64,000 bases of DNA from Paraburkholderia sp. ZP32-5. GTDB taxonomy: Bacteria; Pseudomonadota; Gammaproteobacteria; Burkholderiales; Burkholderiaceae. The notes under the pieces were generated by a model. The model was given only the letters and a program-made list of their open reading frames with translations, did not search any database and was not told the origin of the DNA. How positions within the stretch are numbered: the stretch's first letter is position 1; each line of letters opens with the position of its first letter. The stretch is from contig NZ_JAJEJP010000001.1 in the NCBI RefSeq assembly GCF_021390495.1, forward strand, positions 558,001-622,000, in the 5' to 3' direction. Below are positions 36,289 through 45,953 of this stretch, one piece after another. Both the position numbers and the translations under genes were made by a program.

Positions 36289-39084
36289 ATGACTGACGCC
36301 ACCCTCCTGAATTCCAGCTATTCCCACTACGCCGCGCGCGCCGCCGCGGCCCGCCCATCGCTCGTCGCGCAGGTCAGCGCGCTTGCCGCGGCACCGCTCA
36401 CGCGCGAGCGTATCGACGCGCGTCTCGATGCGTTATGCGCCGAGGCCGCCGGTAACTTCGGCGCGACGTTGAACGAAGAGGCGCTCAAGCGCGCGCTGCG
36501 CCAGTTGCGCACCGAGGTGTTCTGCGCGGTGATGGAGCGCGACCTGGCAGGTGTTGCCGATATCGCCGAGGTGACCGGCGCGATGACCGATCTCGCGGAA
36601 GCGACGATCCAGCGCGCGCTCGCGGTGCTCACCGCCGATCTCGAAGCGCTGTACGGCGAGCCGCGCGGCCCGCAGGGCGAACGGTTGACGCTCGGCGTGG
36701 TCGGCATGGGCAAGCTCGGCGGCCGTGAGCTGAACGTATCGTCGGATATCGACCTGATCTTCATTTATGAAGACGATGGCGAAACCGCCGGCGGCCAGCG
36801 TTCGCCGCTCGCGACTCAAGAGTTCTTCACGCGCCTCGGCAAGCGGCTGATCGGCGCGCTCGCCGAAGTGACCGCCGACGGCTACGTGTTCCGCGTCGAC
36901 ATGCGGCTGCGGCCGAACGGCGATTCGGGACCGCTCGTGTGCAGTCTCGGCATGCTCGAAGAATATTTCTACGTGCAGGGCCGCGAGTGGGAGCGCTATG
37001 CGTGGATCAAGGGGCGGCTCGTGTCGGAAGGCGAAAGCGCGGCGGCGCAGCGGCTGTCGAAGCAGCTCGATGCGATCGTCACGCCGTTCGTCTATCGCCG
37101 CTATCTTGACTTCGGCGTGATCAGCGCGATTCGCGCGCTGCATCTGCAGATTCGCCAGGAGGCGCAGCGCCGTGCGTCGATGCGGCCCGACAAGGCCGAC
37201 GACATCAAGCTCGGGCGCGGCGGTATCCGCGAAATCGAATTCAGCGCGCAGGTGTTCCAACTGATTCGCGGCGGCCAGGACGCGGGCTTTCGTGTACGGC
37301 CGACGCTCGCGGTGCTGCGTCACGCGGCGACGCACGGGCTGATGGATCCGTCGGTTTGCGTGAAGCTGTCGCAGGCCTACCGGTTCCTGCGCGAACTCGA
37401 ACACCGTCTGCAGTACCGCAACGATGCGCAGACTCACGCGATGCCGGTCGACGCCGAGGACCGCGTGGCGCTCGCGCGCGCAATGGGCTGCGACGACTAC
37501 GCGGCGCTGATGACGAAGCTCGACGCGCATCGCGAATTCGTCGAGCAGCAGTTCGATCAGATTTTCGCCGACAAGGTGGGCGGCCGCGATGGCTGCGCGG
37601 TGCCCGAGGACGGCGCGGCCGCTTGGGTGTGGAGCAGCGCGCTTGCCGACGACAGCGCGGACGATGCGTTGCGCGCGCGTCTGATCGAACTCGGCGTGGC
37701 CGAACCCGGCGATCTGCTCGCGCGGCTGCAGGCGGTGTGGCGCTCGGCGCGCTACATGGGCCTCGCCGAGCGCAGCCGGCAGCGTTTCGACATCGTCGCG
37801 CAGCGCGCGCTCGAAGCCGCGCGCACGCTGGAGCCGGCTGCACGGCGCGGCAATACGATCGCGCGTTTTTTCGACCTGCTCGAAGCAGTGAGCCGGCGCG
37901 GCGCGTACCTCGCGCTGCTGACCGAATATCCGCAGGCGCTGCATCAGGTGCTGGCGGTGCTGGGCGGCTCGCGTTGGGCGGCCGGCTATCTGATTCGCCA
38001 TCCTCAACTGCTCGACGAATTGCTCGACGGCGAGGCGATCAACAGTCCGTTCGACTGGCCGGAATTCAAACGCACGCTGCGTCTGCGGCTCGCTGCCGCA
38101 GACGGCGTCGAGCAGCAGATGGACCTGTTGCGTCATGCGCACCAGGCCGAGGTGTTTCGCATTCTGCTGATCGACCTGGCCGGCAAGCTGAGCGTCGAAC
38201 ATGTGAGCGACCGGCTGTCCGAACTTGCCGACGCGGTGCTCGACGTCGCGCTCGAAGCCGTGTGGAACCAGTTGGCGAAACGTCATCGCGACGCGCCGCG
38301 CTTCGCGGTGATCGCATACGGCAAGCTCGGCGGCAAGGAACTCGGCTACGCGTCGGACCTCGATCTGATCTTTTTGTACGACGATCCCGACGATGCCGCC
38401 GCCGATGTCTACGCGACCTACACGCGGCGTCTGATCACGTGGCTCACTACCGCGACCGGCGCCGGCACGCTGTTCGATATCGACTTGCGGCTGCGGCCGA
38501 ACGGCGAATCGGGCCTGCTCGTCACCGATCTCGACGCCTTCCGCCGCTATCAGCTGCGCGAGGGCGACGCGGCGAATACCGCGTGGGTCTGGGAGCACCA
38601 GGCGCTGACGCGCGCGCGTTACTGCGCGGGCGATGCCGAGATCGGCGCGAAGTTCGAGGCGATCCGCGAACAGGTGCTGACGACGCCGCGCGAAGCGGCG
38701 CCGCTCGCCAAGGAGATCGTCGAGATGCGCACGCGCGTCGAGGCGGGGCACCCGAACCATACGCCGGAGCTGTTCGATCTGAAGCACGATCGCGGCGGCA
38801 TGGTCGATATCGAATTCACGGTGCAGTACTGGGTGCTGCTGCACGCGGCAAGCGATCCCGAACTGATCCGCAACACCGGCAATATCGCGTTGCTGCGCGA
38901 GGTGTCGCGTTTCGGTTTGATGAGCGAGGCGGAAGCGGAGACCGTCGGCGCCGCGTATCGGCGGTATCGCAAGTTGCAGCACACGCTGCGGCTCGACGGG
39001 ATGGAGAAGGCGCGGGTCGATCCGTCGCTGGTGAGTGCCGAGCGCGACGCGGTGTTGGCGTTGTGGAAGAGGGTGTTTGGCTAA
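36289..39084 (+). CDS. glnE: Bifunctional glutamine synthetase adenylyltransferase/removase
   Basis: This 931-residue enzyme adds or removes AMP on glutamine synthetase in response to PII. Two nucleotidyltransferase domains are visible: GMGKLGGRELNVSSDIDLIF (about residues 139-158, adenylyl-removing half) and AYGKLGGKELGYASDLDLIF (about residues 676-695, adenylylating half). Each carries the G-K-L-G-G and D-x-D metal motifs. The central regulatory region contains KLGRGGIREIEF, echoed by HDRGGMVDIEF near the C-terminus. The start is the ATG at 36289; a TTG immediately before it is in frame but unlikely. A strong terminator follows. Confidence 0.97.
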   Translation: MTDATLLNSSYSHYAARAAAARPSLVAQVSALAAAPLTRERIDARLDALCAEAAGNFGATLNEEALKRALRQLRTEVFCAVMERDLAGVADIAEVTGAMTDLAEATIQRALAVLTADLEALYGEPRGPQGERLTLGVVGMGKLGGRELNVSSDIDLIFIYEDDGETAGGQRSPLATQEFFTRLGKRLIGALAEVTADGYVFRVDMRLRPNGDSGPLVCSLGMLEEYFYVQGREWERYAWIKGRLVSEGESAAAQRLSKQLDAIVTPFVYRRYLDFGVISAIRALHLQIRQEAQRRASMRPDKADDIKLGRGGIREIEFSAQVFQLIRGGQDAGFRVRPTLAVLRHAATHGLMDPSVCVKLSQAYRFLRELEHRLQYRNDAQTHAMPVDAEDRVALARAMGCDDYAALMTKLDAHREFVEQQFDQIFADKVGGRDGCAVPEDGAAAWVWSSALADDSADDALRARLIELGVAEPGDLLARLQAVWRSARYMGLAERSRQRFDIVAQRALEAARTLEPAARRGNTIARFFDLLEAVSRRGAYLALLTEYPQALHQVLAVLGGSRWAAGYLIRHPQLLDELLDGEAINSPFDWPEFKRTLRLRLAAADGVEQQMDLLRHAHQAEVFRILLIDLAGKLSVEHVSDRLSELADAVLDVALEAVWNQLAKRHRDAPRFAVIAYGKLGGKELGYASDLDLIFLYDDPDDAAADVYATYTRRLITWLTTATGAGTLFDIDLRLRPNGESGLLVTDLDAFRRYQLREGDAANTAWVWEHQALTRARYCAGDAEIGAKFEAIREQVLTTPREAAPLAKEIVEMRTRVEAGHPNHTPELFDLKHDRGGMVDIEFTVQYWVLLHAASDPELIRNTGNIALLREVSRFGLMSEAEAETVGAAYRRYRKLQHTLRLDGMEKARVDPSLVSAERDAVLALWKRVFG

Positions 39085-39116
39085 CGCGTGGAAGTACTGC
39101 GCGTAGTGCGGAAACG

Positions 39117-39152
39117 TGGCCGGGATCGCGATGGCATCCCGGCCATTTTTTT
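39117..39152 (+). terminator. Intrinsic terminator after glnE
   Basis: TGGCCGGGAT (39117-39126) and ATCCCGGCCA (39136-39145) form a 10-bp stem followed by seven T residues. Confidence 0.95.
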
Positions 39153-39209
39153 CAAGCTGCGCGAATGGCTACGCGCGGCGCGAACCGCAGCGTGAACGTA
39201 AGCACGGAC

Positions 39210-40877
39210 CTAAGCGGCCAGCATTTCCTTCGCGTGCTTGCGCGTGGTTGCCGTGATTTCGAGACCGCCGAGCATCCGCGCGACTTCCTCGATGCGGCTC
39301 GCCTTGTCGAGCGACGTCACGCTGCTCACCGTGCCGCCTTTGCCGTTGGTGGTCTTCGCGACCTGGAAGTGTTGATCGCCGCGCGCGGCAACCTGCGGCA
39401 AGTGGGTCACGCACAGCACCTGACGCGCCTCGCCCAGCTGATGCAGCAGCCGCCCGACCACTTCGGCGACACCGCCGCCGATGCCGGTATCCACTTCGTC
39501 GAAAATCAGTGTCGGCGTCGGGCTGGCCGCGCTCGCGATTACCGCCAGCGCGAGACTGATACGCGCGAGTTCGCCGCCCGACGCGACTTTCGCGAGCGGC
39601 CGCAACGGCACGCCGGCGTGCCCCGCTACGCGAAATTCGATCTGCTCGAGCCCGTGCGCGCCGCCTTCGGGCAGCGGCACCAGCGCGACTTCGAAGCTGC
39701 CGCCTTTCATCGACAGTTCCTGCATGCCGGTCGTGACCGCCTGGCCGAGCGCCTTGCCCGCTTTGGCGCGCGCCTTCGACAGTTTTTTCGCTTCGGCGAC
39801 GAAAGCTTCTTTCGCTTTTGCCTCGGCGGCGCGCAGGCTGTCGAGGTCGGCGGCGGCATCGAGCGCGGCCAGTTGCGCGCGCCGCGCTTCGTGTTCTTCC
39901 GACAATGTCTCGGGCTGCAGACGGAATTTGCGCGCGGCCGAGTGCAGCGCATCGAGACGCTTTTCGACTTGCGCGAGCCGGTCCGGGTCGAGTTCGAGCC
40001 TCTGCGCGTAGTGGCTGAGCGAATACGCGGCTTCCTGCAACTGGATCTCGGCCGGTTCGAGCGCGGCCAGCACGTCGTTCAGCGCCGGGTCGATCTCAGC
40101 CAGGTCACGCATCTTCGAGACGATCGAGGCGAGGTGCGCGATCATCGCCTCGTCCGATTCGGACAGCGCGCCGAGCGCGCCTTGTACGCCGTCGATCAGA
40201 TTGGCGGAATGCGACAGCCGCTTATGCTCCGCGTTGATCTCTTCCCATTCGCCCGGCTGCGGCGCGAGCTTGTCGAGTTCGGTGAGCTGCCACGCGAGCC
40301 GTTCCCGTTCGAGCTGCAGTTCGCGATCGCGCGTTTGCGCAAGCTCGATGGCCTGGGCCTTGTCGCGCCACGCACGCCACGCGCGGCTGACGGACGCCGC
40401 AGTATTCGACAGGCCCGCGTGCGTGTCGAACAGTTCGCGCTGCGCGTCCGGGCGCATCAGCAACTGGTGCGCATGCTGGCCGTGAATATCGACCAGCATT
40501 TCGCCGACCTCGCGCAACTGCGCGAGCGTCGCGGCGGTACCGTTGATGAACGCGCGCGAGCGGCCGTTCGCGTCGACCACCCGCCGCAGCATCACGGTGC
40601 CGCCGGGCTGGCCGTCGTCGGCCGCGCCGAGCGCTTGCGCGTCGAGCCATGCGTCGACCTGCGCATGCGTTTCGAATTCCGCGGTGATGTCGGCGCGGCT
40701 CTCGCCGGTGCGCACGACGCTCGCATCGGCACGTGAGCCGAGCGCCAGCGCGAGCGCGTCGATCAGGATCGACTTGCCGGCGCCGGTTTCGCCCGAGAAA
40801 ACAGTGAAGCCGCTGTCGAATTCGAGATCGAGCGCGGCGACGATGACGAAGTCGCGTATCGAGAGGTGGCGAAGCAT
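39210..40877 (-). CDS. recN: DNA repair protein RecN
   Basis: This 555-residue SMC-like ATPase acts in double-strand break repair. Walker A is FSGETGAGKSILIDALALAL (about residues 28-47). The ABC signature is VASGGELARISLAL and Walker B is PTLIFDEVDTGIGGGVAEVV. The middle (about residues 160-370) is heptad-like with long helices, a coiled coil. It begins MLRHLSIRDFVIVAAL, the usual N-terminus, and has normal length. It lies downstream of nadK on the same strand (74 bp apart), a common arrangement. Confidence 0.97.
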   Translation of the reverse strand: MLRHLSIRDFVIVAALDLEFDSGFTVFSGETGAGKSILIDALALALGSRADASVVRTGESRADITAEFETHAQVDAWLDAQALGAADDGQPGGTVMLRRVVDANGRSRAFINGTAATLAQLREVGEMLVDIHGQHAHQLLMRPDAQRELFDTHAGLSNTAASVSRAWRAWRDKAQAIELAQTRDRELQLERERLAWQLTELDKLAPQPGEWEEINAEHKRLSHSANLIDGVQGALGALSESDEAMIAHLASIVSKMRDLAEIDPALNDVLAALEPAEIQLQEAAYSLSHYAQRLELDPDRLAQVEKRLDALHSAARKFRLQPETLSEEHEARRAQLAALDAAADLDSLRAAEAKAKEAFVAEAKKLSKARAKAGKALGQAVTTGMQELSMKGGSFEVALVPLPEGGAHGLEQIEFRVAGHAGVPLRPLAKVASGGELARISLALAVIASAASPTPTLIFDEVDTGIGGGVAEVVGRLLHQLGEARQVLCVTHLPQVAARGDQHFQVAKTTNGKGGTVSSVTSLDKASRIEEVARMLGGLEITATTRKHAKEMLAA

Positions 40878-40951
40878 GGAAGTCGTCGGGTGAGCGTGAG
40901 AGTCGGGTGGCGGCGGCGCGTACGTTCCAGCGGACTGCGCCGCTTATGGCC

Positions 40952-41866
40952 TCATGGCCGTGGGTCTGGCCTCGTGTCTTCTTCGTGCGACGGGTACTCG
41001 TTCCAGTGCAGCTTCTTGCGCAGCGTCGCGTAATGGCTGTAGCCGACCGGATGCAACATCGGCACCGTATGGCGCGAGCGGCGCACCTCGATCGTGTCGC
41101 CCAGCTCCAGCGACGTGAACGACTGCATGTCGAAATTAACGTTGACTTCGCGCCCGGAGACGATCTGGATGCTGACTTTGGAGTCGTCCGGCAGCACGAT
41201 CGGCCGGTTCGACAGCGCATGCGGCGCGATCGGCACCAGCACGAAGCCCTGCAGCTGCGGATGCAGGATCGGCCCTTGCGTCGACAGTGCGTAGGCAGTC
41301 GAGCCGGTCGGCGTCGCGACGATCAGGCCATCCGAGCGCTGGTTGTACATGAAGCGGCCATCCACCGACACGCGCAGCTCCGCCATGCCCGAGAAGCCGC
41401 TGCGGTTGACCACCACGTCGTTGAAGGCGAGCGCATGGTAGATCGGCGTGCCGTCGCGCACGATGCGCGCTTCGAGCAGCGCGCGTTCCTCGCGCTCGAA
41501 TTTGCCGGACAGCATTTGCGGCACGATCTCGCGCATGTCGGAGATCGGAATATCGGTGATGAAGCCGAGCCGGCCGTGGTTGATGCCGATCAACGGCGTG
41601 CGGTACGGCGCGAGCTGGCGGCCGATGCCTAGCATCGTGCCGTCGCCGCCGAGCACCACGGCGACGTCGGCGCGCGCGCCGATCTCGGCGGGCCGTAGCG
41701 CCGGGTAGTTAGTGACGCCGATTTCGGCGGCGGTGTCGGCCTCGAACACGACTTCGAGCCCGAGCTTCGCGATGCACGCGGCGAGCGCGGTCAGCGGCTC
41801 GCCGATGCCTGGCGTGTTGTTGCGCCCGACGAGCGCGACGGTCTTGAACTGGCTGGTCACTTGCAT
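40952..41866 (-). CDS. nadK: NAD kinase
   Basis: This 304-residue enzyme phosphorylates NAD to NADP. Signature motifs are intact: [14 protein letters not shown] (about residues 68-81), [14 protein letters not shown] and [18 protein letters not shown] (about residues 188-205). The start is ATG 41864-41866 ([20 protein letters not shown]); an open extension of 41 codons upstream has no family resemblance. It is divergent from hrcA, 280 bp away, and precedes recN, a conserved betaproteobacterial layout. Confidence 0.97.
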   Translation of the reverse strand: MQVTSQFKTVALVGRNNTPGIGEPLTALAACIAKLGLEVVFEADTAAEIGVTNYPALRPAEIGARADVAVVLGGDGTMLGIGRQLAPYRTPLIGINHGRLGFITDIPISDMREIVPQMLSGKFEREERALLEARIVRDGTPIYHALAFNDVVVNRSGFSGMAELRVSVDGRFMYNQRSDGLIVATPTGSTAYALSTQGPILHPQLQGFVLVPIAPHALSNRPIVLPDDSKVSIQIVSGREVNVNFDMQSFTSLELGDTIEVRRSRHTVPMLHPVGYSHYATLRKKLHWNEYPSHEEDTRPDPRP

Positions 41867-42132
41867 GCCGGCATTACACCATAGGTAGGGCCTGAAAAGA
41901 ACCGCCGACCAACCCTGTAGCGGGCCGGTGCGCGCGGGCCGTCGGCGCATGTCGCGATTATCGTTAGAATGGTGAACACCTGATGACATATGTACGGGTT
42001 AGAGTGCGAGGTTGCACCGGACCGCGAGCTCGATGCCGCGCCGGAGCGAACCCGCGCGGCGCGGCGGCAAGGTCGCGGCGCATGCGTTCGGGGCGAGCGC
42101 AGCGGGCGCTCGCGGTAGCCATGCCATTGAGC

Positions 42133-42138
42133 TAAAAT
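42133..42138 (+). promoter_or_regulatory. hrcA -10 element implying a leaderless mRNA
   Basis: TAAAAT ends only 8 bp before the hrcA ATG at 42147, so transcription should start within a base or two of the start codon. No Shine-Dalgarno precedes the ATG. The -35 is poor. I find no CIRCE element (TTAGCACTC-N9-GAGTGCTAA) in this region. Confidence 0.45.
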
Positions 42139-42146
42139 TTTTCGCC

Positions 42147-43166
42147 ATGCTAGATCCTCGCGCACAAACCCTCCTCAAAACGCTGATCGAGCGCTACATC
42201 GCCGAAGGTCAGCCGGTCGGCTCGCGCACGCTGTCACGTTATTCAGGCCTCGAACTGAGCCCGGCGACGATTCGCAACGTGATGTCCGACCTCGAGGATC
42301 TGGGGCTCGTGATCAGTCCGCATACGTCGGCGGGGCGTATCCCGACACCGCGCGGCTACCGGCTCTTCGTCGACACGATGCTGACGGTCGAATCCGCCGC
42401 GGACGAGGAAGCGGTGATGCGCGCCGTCAAGACCACGCTGCAGGCGGGCGAGCCGCAGAAAATCGTCGCCGCCGCGGCAAGCGTGCTATCCAACCTGTCG
42501 CAGTTCGCCGGCGTGGTGCTTACGCCGCGCCGCAGCCACGTGTTCAAGCAGATCGAATTCATGCGCCTGTCCGATAAGCGCATCCTGCTGATCATCGTGA
42601 CGCCCGAAGGCGACGTGCAGAACCGCATCCTCGCCACGCAACGCGATTTCTCGCCGTCGCAACTGGTCGAGGCCTCCAATTACATCAATGCTCACTTCGC
42701 CGGTCTTTCGTTCGACGAAGTGCGCCGCCGCCTGCGCGAGGAAATCGACGAGTTGCGCGGCGACATGACCTCGCTGATGCACGCGGCCGTCACCGCGAGC
42801 ACCGACGAATCCGACACCGGCGAGACCGTGCTGATTTCCGGCGAACGCAATCTGCTCGAAGTCGCGGACCTTTCGTCGGACATGGCACGCCTGCGCAAGC
42901 TGTTCGATGTATTCGACCAGAAAACCAGCCTGCTTCAGTTGCTCGACGTGTCGAGTCACGCCGCAGGCGTGCAGATCTTCATTGGCGGCGAATCGAATCT
43001 CGTGCCGATCGAGGAAATGAGCGTCGTCACCGCGCCATACGAGGTGAACGGCAAGATCGTCGGCACGCTCGGCGTGATCGGGCCGACCCGGATGGCCTAC
43101 AACCGCGTGATTCCGATCGTCGATATCACCGCGCGGCTGCTTTCGATGACGCTCAGTCAGCAATAA
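42147..43166 (+). CDS. hrcA: Heat-inducible transcription repressor HrcA
   Basis: This 339-residue repressor binds CIRCE operators upstream of chaperonin genes. The N-terminal winged helix includes [20 protein letters not shown] and [19 protein letters not shown] (about residues 37-55), followed by [20 protein letters not shown]. The C-terminal dimerisation region ends with [20 protein letters not shown]. The start at ATG 42147 gives the standard N-terminus. An upstream open stretch lacks similarity. The grpE-dnaK-dnaJ genes lie 2 kb downstream, but they show a sigma-32-type promoter rather than CIRCE. Confidence 0.96.
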   Translation: MLDPRAQTLLKTLIERYIAEGQPVGSRTLSRYSGLELSPATIRNVMSDLEDLGLVISPHTSAGRIPTPRGYRLFVDTMLTVESAADEEAVMRAVKTTLQAGEPQKIVAAAASVLSNLSQFAGVVLTPRRSHVFKQIEFMRLSDKRILLIIVTPEGDVQNRILATQRDFSPSQLVEASNYINAHFAGLSFDEVRRRLREEIDELRGDMTSLMHAAVTASTDESDTGETVLISGERNLLEVADLSSDMARLRKLFDVFDQKTSLLQLLDVSSHAAGVQIFIGGESNLVPIEEMSVVTAPYEVNGKIVGTLGVIGPTRMAYNRVIPIVDITARLLSMTLSQQ

Positions 43167-43324
43167 CAATCAGCAATAGCAAGCAGTCAACGGCAAATCA
43201 GCAGCGACTTCACTCCACGTTGCCGTAACGACAGGCCGTGCGGCAATGATGCGCGAACCCACGTGGTCTGCCAATCGTCCGAATGGCCAGGGATGTGCGC
43301 GGGGCCGCGCGCAATTCGCGCCGC

Positions 43325-43330
43325 TATAAT
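43325..43330 (+). promoter_or_regulatory. hemH -10 element
   Basis: A perfect TATAAT lies 50 bp before the hemH ATG. No convincing -35 is visible in the GC-rich sequence upstream. Confidence 0.45.
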
Positions 43331-43380
43331 GAATCTCCATTGAACCGACTTGCCGCTTGAAGCGGTTATCTCTGCTGCCT

Positions 43381-44451
43381 ATGCGTTTCGATCTCGAGCG
43401 GCCCTCACAGAACGCTACATCGCATCGCGTCGCCGTGTTGCTGATCAATCTCGGCACGCCCGACGCGCCGACGCCGCGCGCGGTGCGCCGTTATCTCGCG
43501 CAGTTTCTGTCCGACCCGCGGGTGGTCGAAATTCCGGCGCTGCTTTGGCAGATCATTCTGCGTGTGCTGATTTTGCCGTTTCGCGGCCGTAGTTCCGCGA
43601 AGAAATATGCGGCGGTCTGGATGCCCGAGGGTTCGCCGTTGCGCGTGCATACGGAAAAGCAGGTCGAGGGCTTGCGCCATCTGTTGCAGTTGAACGACTA
43701 CACGGTGCTCGTCGATTACGCGATGCGTTACGGCACGCCCGGTATTCCGGCCATGCTGAATCAGTTGAAACTCGCGGGTGCCGAGCGCGTGCTGCTGATG
43801 CCGATGTACCCGCAGTACTCCGCGTCGACCACCGCCACCGCTTTCGACGATGCCTTCTCCGCGCTCAAGCGCATGCGCAACCAGCCGGAAATCCGCACGG
43901 TGCGCCAGTACCCGGATCACCCCGCGTATATCGCGGCGCTCGCCGCGCAGGTTCATCAATATTGGCATCAGCATGGCCGGCCCGACTTCGCGGCGGGCGA
44001 CAAACTGGTGCTTAGTTTTCACGGCGTGCCCAAGCGCACGCTCGACCTCGGCGACCCATACCACGAGCAATGCCAGCAGACCGGCGCGCTGCTGATGCAG
44101 GCGCTCGAACTGACGCCCGTGGAATGCCGCATCACGTTCCAGTCGCGCTTCGGCAAGGCCGAATGGCTGCAGCCGTATACCGCGCCGACGCTGAAGGAAC
44201 TCGGCGCGGCCGGAGTGCGGCGCGCCGACGTGTTCTGTCCGGGCTTTATCGCCGATTGCCTCGAGACGATCGAGGAAATCGGCATGGAAGTGCGCGACGA
44301 GTTCGTGCACGCGGGCGGCAAGGAGTTTCACCGCATCCCTTGCCTGAACGCGTCGCACGCATGGATTGCCGCGCTGGGTGAAATCGTCGCGCAGCATCTG
44401 CAGGGCTGGCCGGTGCAGGCTGTGCCGATGCCGCACACGGCGGGAGCTTGA
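43381..44451 (+). CDS. hemH: Ferrochelatase
   Basis: This 356-residue enzyme inserts ferrous iron into protoporphyrin IX, the last step of heme synthesis. Family motifs: [23 protein letters not shown] at the start, [19 protein letters not shown] with the metal-binding His (about residue 211), and [21 protein letters not shown] followed by [18 protein letters not shown]. The start is ATG 43381 ([14 protein letters not shown]); an in-frame TTG at 43357 is less likely. The hslR gene follows after 7 bp, so the two are probably co-transcribed. Confidence 0.97.
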   Translation: MRFDLERPSQNATSHRVAVLLINLGTPDAPTPRAVRRYLAQFLSDPRVVEIPALLWQIILRVLILPFRGRSSAKKYAAVWMPEGSPLRVHTEKQVEGLRHLLQLNDYTVLVDYAMRYGTPGIPAMLNQLKLAGAERVLLMPMYPQYSASTTATAFDDAFSALKRMRNQPEIRTVRQYPDHPAYIAALAAQVHQYWHQHGRPDFAAGDKLVLSFHGVPKRTLDLGDPYHEQCQQTGALLMQALELTPVECRITFQSRFGKAEWLQPYTAPTLKELGAAGVRRADVFCPGFIADCLETIEEIGMEVRDEFVHAGGKEFHRIPCLNASHAWIAALGEIVAQHLQGWPVQAVPMPHTAGA

Positions 44452-44458
44452 AACACCG

Positions 44459-44866
44459 ATGAACTACCACATCTCAACCGAACCGGGCGCGAAGCTGCGC
44501 ATCGACAAATGGCTGTGGGCCGCGCGTTTTTTCAAGACACGTTCGCTCGCCGCGGATGCGGTCGACAAGGGGCGCGTGCGCATCGGCGGCGCGGCCGTCA
44601 AGCCGGCCAAGGACGTGCGCGTCGGCGACCTCGTCGACATCGAGATCGACAGCGTTGCGTGGCAGGTGGAAGTGCTGGGGGTGTGCGACGTGCGCGGCCC
44701 GGCGAGCGTTGCGCAGACGCTTTACGCGGAAACCGGCGAGAGCAGGTCGAAACGGCAGGCCGAGCAGGAGCGGCGCCGCGTGTATCGCGAGCCGGCTGCC
44801 GCGCTGCATGGGCGGCCGACCAAACGGGACCGGCGCACTATCGACAGATTTTCAGGTGGGGATTGA
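44459..44866 (+). CDS. hslR: Heat-shock protein 15-like RNA-binding S4 protein
   Basis: This 135-residue protein has an N-terminal S4 RNA-binding domain: RIDKWLWAARFFKTRSLAADAV at about residues 16-37, and VDKGRVRIGGAAVKPAKDVRVGDLV following. Hsp15 in E. coli binds stalled 50S subunits carrying nascent peptide and helps recycle them. The basic C-terminal tail (GRPTKRDRRTIDRFSGGD) is typical. The start at ATG 44459 gives MNYHISTEPGAKLR. It sits directly after hemH and before the grpE region. Its last 29 bp overlap a convergent small gene (44838-44999). Confidence 0.92.
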   Translation: MNYHISTEPGAKLRIDKWLWAARFFKTRSLAADAVDKGRVRIGGAAVKPAKDVRVGDLVDIEIDSVAWQVEVLGVCDVRGPASVAQTLYAETGESRSKRQAEQERRRVYREPAAALHGRPTKRDRRTIDRFSGGD

Positions 44867-44999
44867 AAAACTGTTCCATGGTGGCGCGCGCGCCGCCATA
44901 TTCGGTGGTGCGGTCGTTCACCGCCCCGGACATGCAGATGGTCGTGGTGCCCGCGATCAGTACCAATGCGAGCACCCCGATTGCAATGGTCAGTTTCAC
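44838..44999 (-). CDS. Small exported or membrane-anchored protein (53 aa), GTG start, unknown function
   Basis: On the minus strand a GTG at 44997-44999, preceded by AAGGGGAGAACC, opens 53 codons to TAG at 44838-44840. The peptide begins MKLTIAIGVLALVLIAGTTT, a classic signal peptide or membrane anchor, and continues with a short polar part containing DRTTEYGG and two cysteines (residues 22 and 52). No lipobox is obvious. The ribosome binding site and signal-like start argue that it is real. It overlaps the 3' end of hslR by 29 bp in convergent orientation. I recognise no family. Confidence 0.6.
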   Translation of the reverse strand: MKLTIAIGVLALVLIAGTTTICMSGAVNDRTTEYGGARATMEQFFNPHLKICR

Positions 45000-45371
45000 G
45001 GTTCTCCCCTTCGGAAGATGGATTGAAACGGGCTGAATCGGTACAACTGTCAGGCGTCGTAAGGCTTACGTCAGATTAGGGTTAACGTGGCTTTTCCGAT
45101 GTATGAATGGAGAATAGGCCACTTGCTGGTCGCACTCAATCTCTATCTGATTGCGCCACGCGGATGGTTGTTACGGCGCATTTCGCCTGCACGCGGTTGG
45201 TGCAAAAGAACTCGGAAAGCCGCTTGAAACGGTTCTTTCCGGCCCCATCTGCGGCTTTGATATGCGGTTGCGCGCAACGGCGCGTGTCGCGATCCGGCAA
45301 CGCACGAATCGCGCTGCGCGTCATGTGACTGCGCTACCGTTGGCTTTTACTTTTTAACGACTTTCAGCGAC
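45000..45371. other. Intergenic region upstream of grpE
   Basis: This 372-bp stretch holds the leader of the small minus-strand gene on its left and the sigma-32-type grpE promoter at 45223-45248. Between them I see only a short ORF without ribosome binding site. Confidence 0.5.
45223..45248 (+). promoter_or_regulatory. Sigma-32 (heat-shock) promoter of grpE
   Basis: CTTGAA (45223-45228) and CCCCAT (45243-45248) are separated by 14 bp and followed by CT. This is an essentially perfect match to the heat-shock sigma factor consensus known from E. coli. It lies about 125 bp before the grpE ATG. Confidence 0.82.
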
Positions 45372-45953
45372 ATGGAAAACACGCAAGAGAACCCGACGAG
45401 CCAGAACCCCACGCCCGCCGACGAAACCGCGCGCCAGGCCGCAGAGGCCGCAACCGCCCAGCAGGATCCGGCAGCAGGCGCCGCCGAACCGACGCAGGCA
45501 GCCGGCGAGCAGGCGCTCGCTGACGCTCAGGTAAAGATCGCCGAGCTGCAGGAAAGCTTCCTGCGCGCGAAGGCCGAGACCGAAAACGTGCGCCGTCGCG
45601 CTCAGGAAGACGTCGCCAAGGCGCACAAGTTTGCAATCGAGAATTTTGCCGAGCATCTGCTGCCGGTGATCGATAGCCTCGAGGCAGCCGTGGCCCATTC
45701 GTCCGACGACCTGCAGAAGGTCCGCGAGGGCGTCGAGCTCACGCTGCGTCAGCTGAACGGCGCGCTCGAAAAGGGCCGAGTGGTCGCGCTGAACCCGGTC
45801 GGCGAAAAGTTCGATCCGCATCGCCACCAGGCCATCTCGATGGTGCCGGCCGAGCAGGAGCCGAACACCGTCGTCGCGGTGCTGCAAAAGGGTTTCGTGA
45901 TCGCGGATCGTGTGCTGCGTCCCGCGCTCGTGACCGTCGCCGCGCCGAAGTAA
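45372..45953 (+). CDS. grpE: Nucleotide exchange factor GrpE
   Basis: This 193-residue cytosolic co-chaperone releases ADP from DnaK. The N-terminal ~50 residues are Thr/Ala/Gln-rich and disordered. The long dimer helix ([22 protein letters not shown]) follows, and the C-terminal beta domain contains [30 protein letters not shown], the GrpE signature (about residues 144-175). The length is normal. It is the first gene after the sigma-32 promoter, with dnaK 326 bp further on. Confidence 0.97.
   Translation: MENTQENPTSQNPTPADETARQAAEAATAQQDPAAGAAEPTQAAGEQALADAQVKIAELQESFLRAKAETENVRRRAQEDVAKAHKFAIENFAEHLLPVIDSLEAAVAHSSDDLQKVREGVELTLRQLNGALEKGRVVALNPVGEKFDPHRHQAISMVPAEQEPNTVVAVLQKGFVIADRVLRPALVTVAAPK

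Noticed and set aside
41867..42146. Possible CIRCE element near hrcA
   Set aside because: TTAGAGTGC near 42000 only faintly recalls the motif. The required TTAGCACTC-N9-GAGTGCTAA inverted repeat is not present here or before grpE and dnaK.
45099..45230. 43-codon ATG ORF upstream of grpE
   Set aside because: It has no Shine-Dalgarno and its end overlaps the sigma-32 promoter of grpE.
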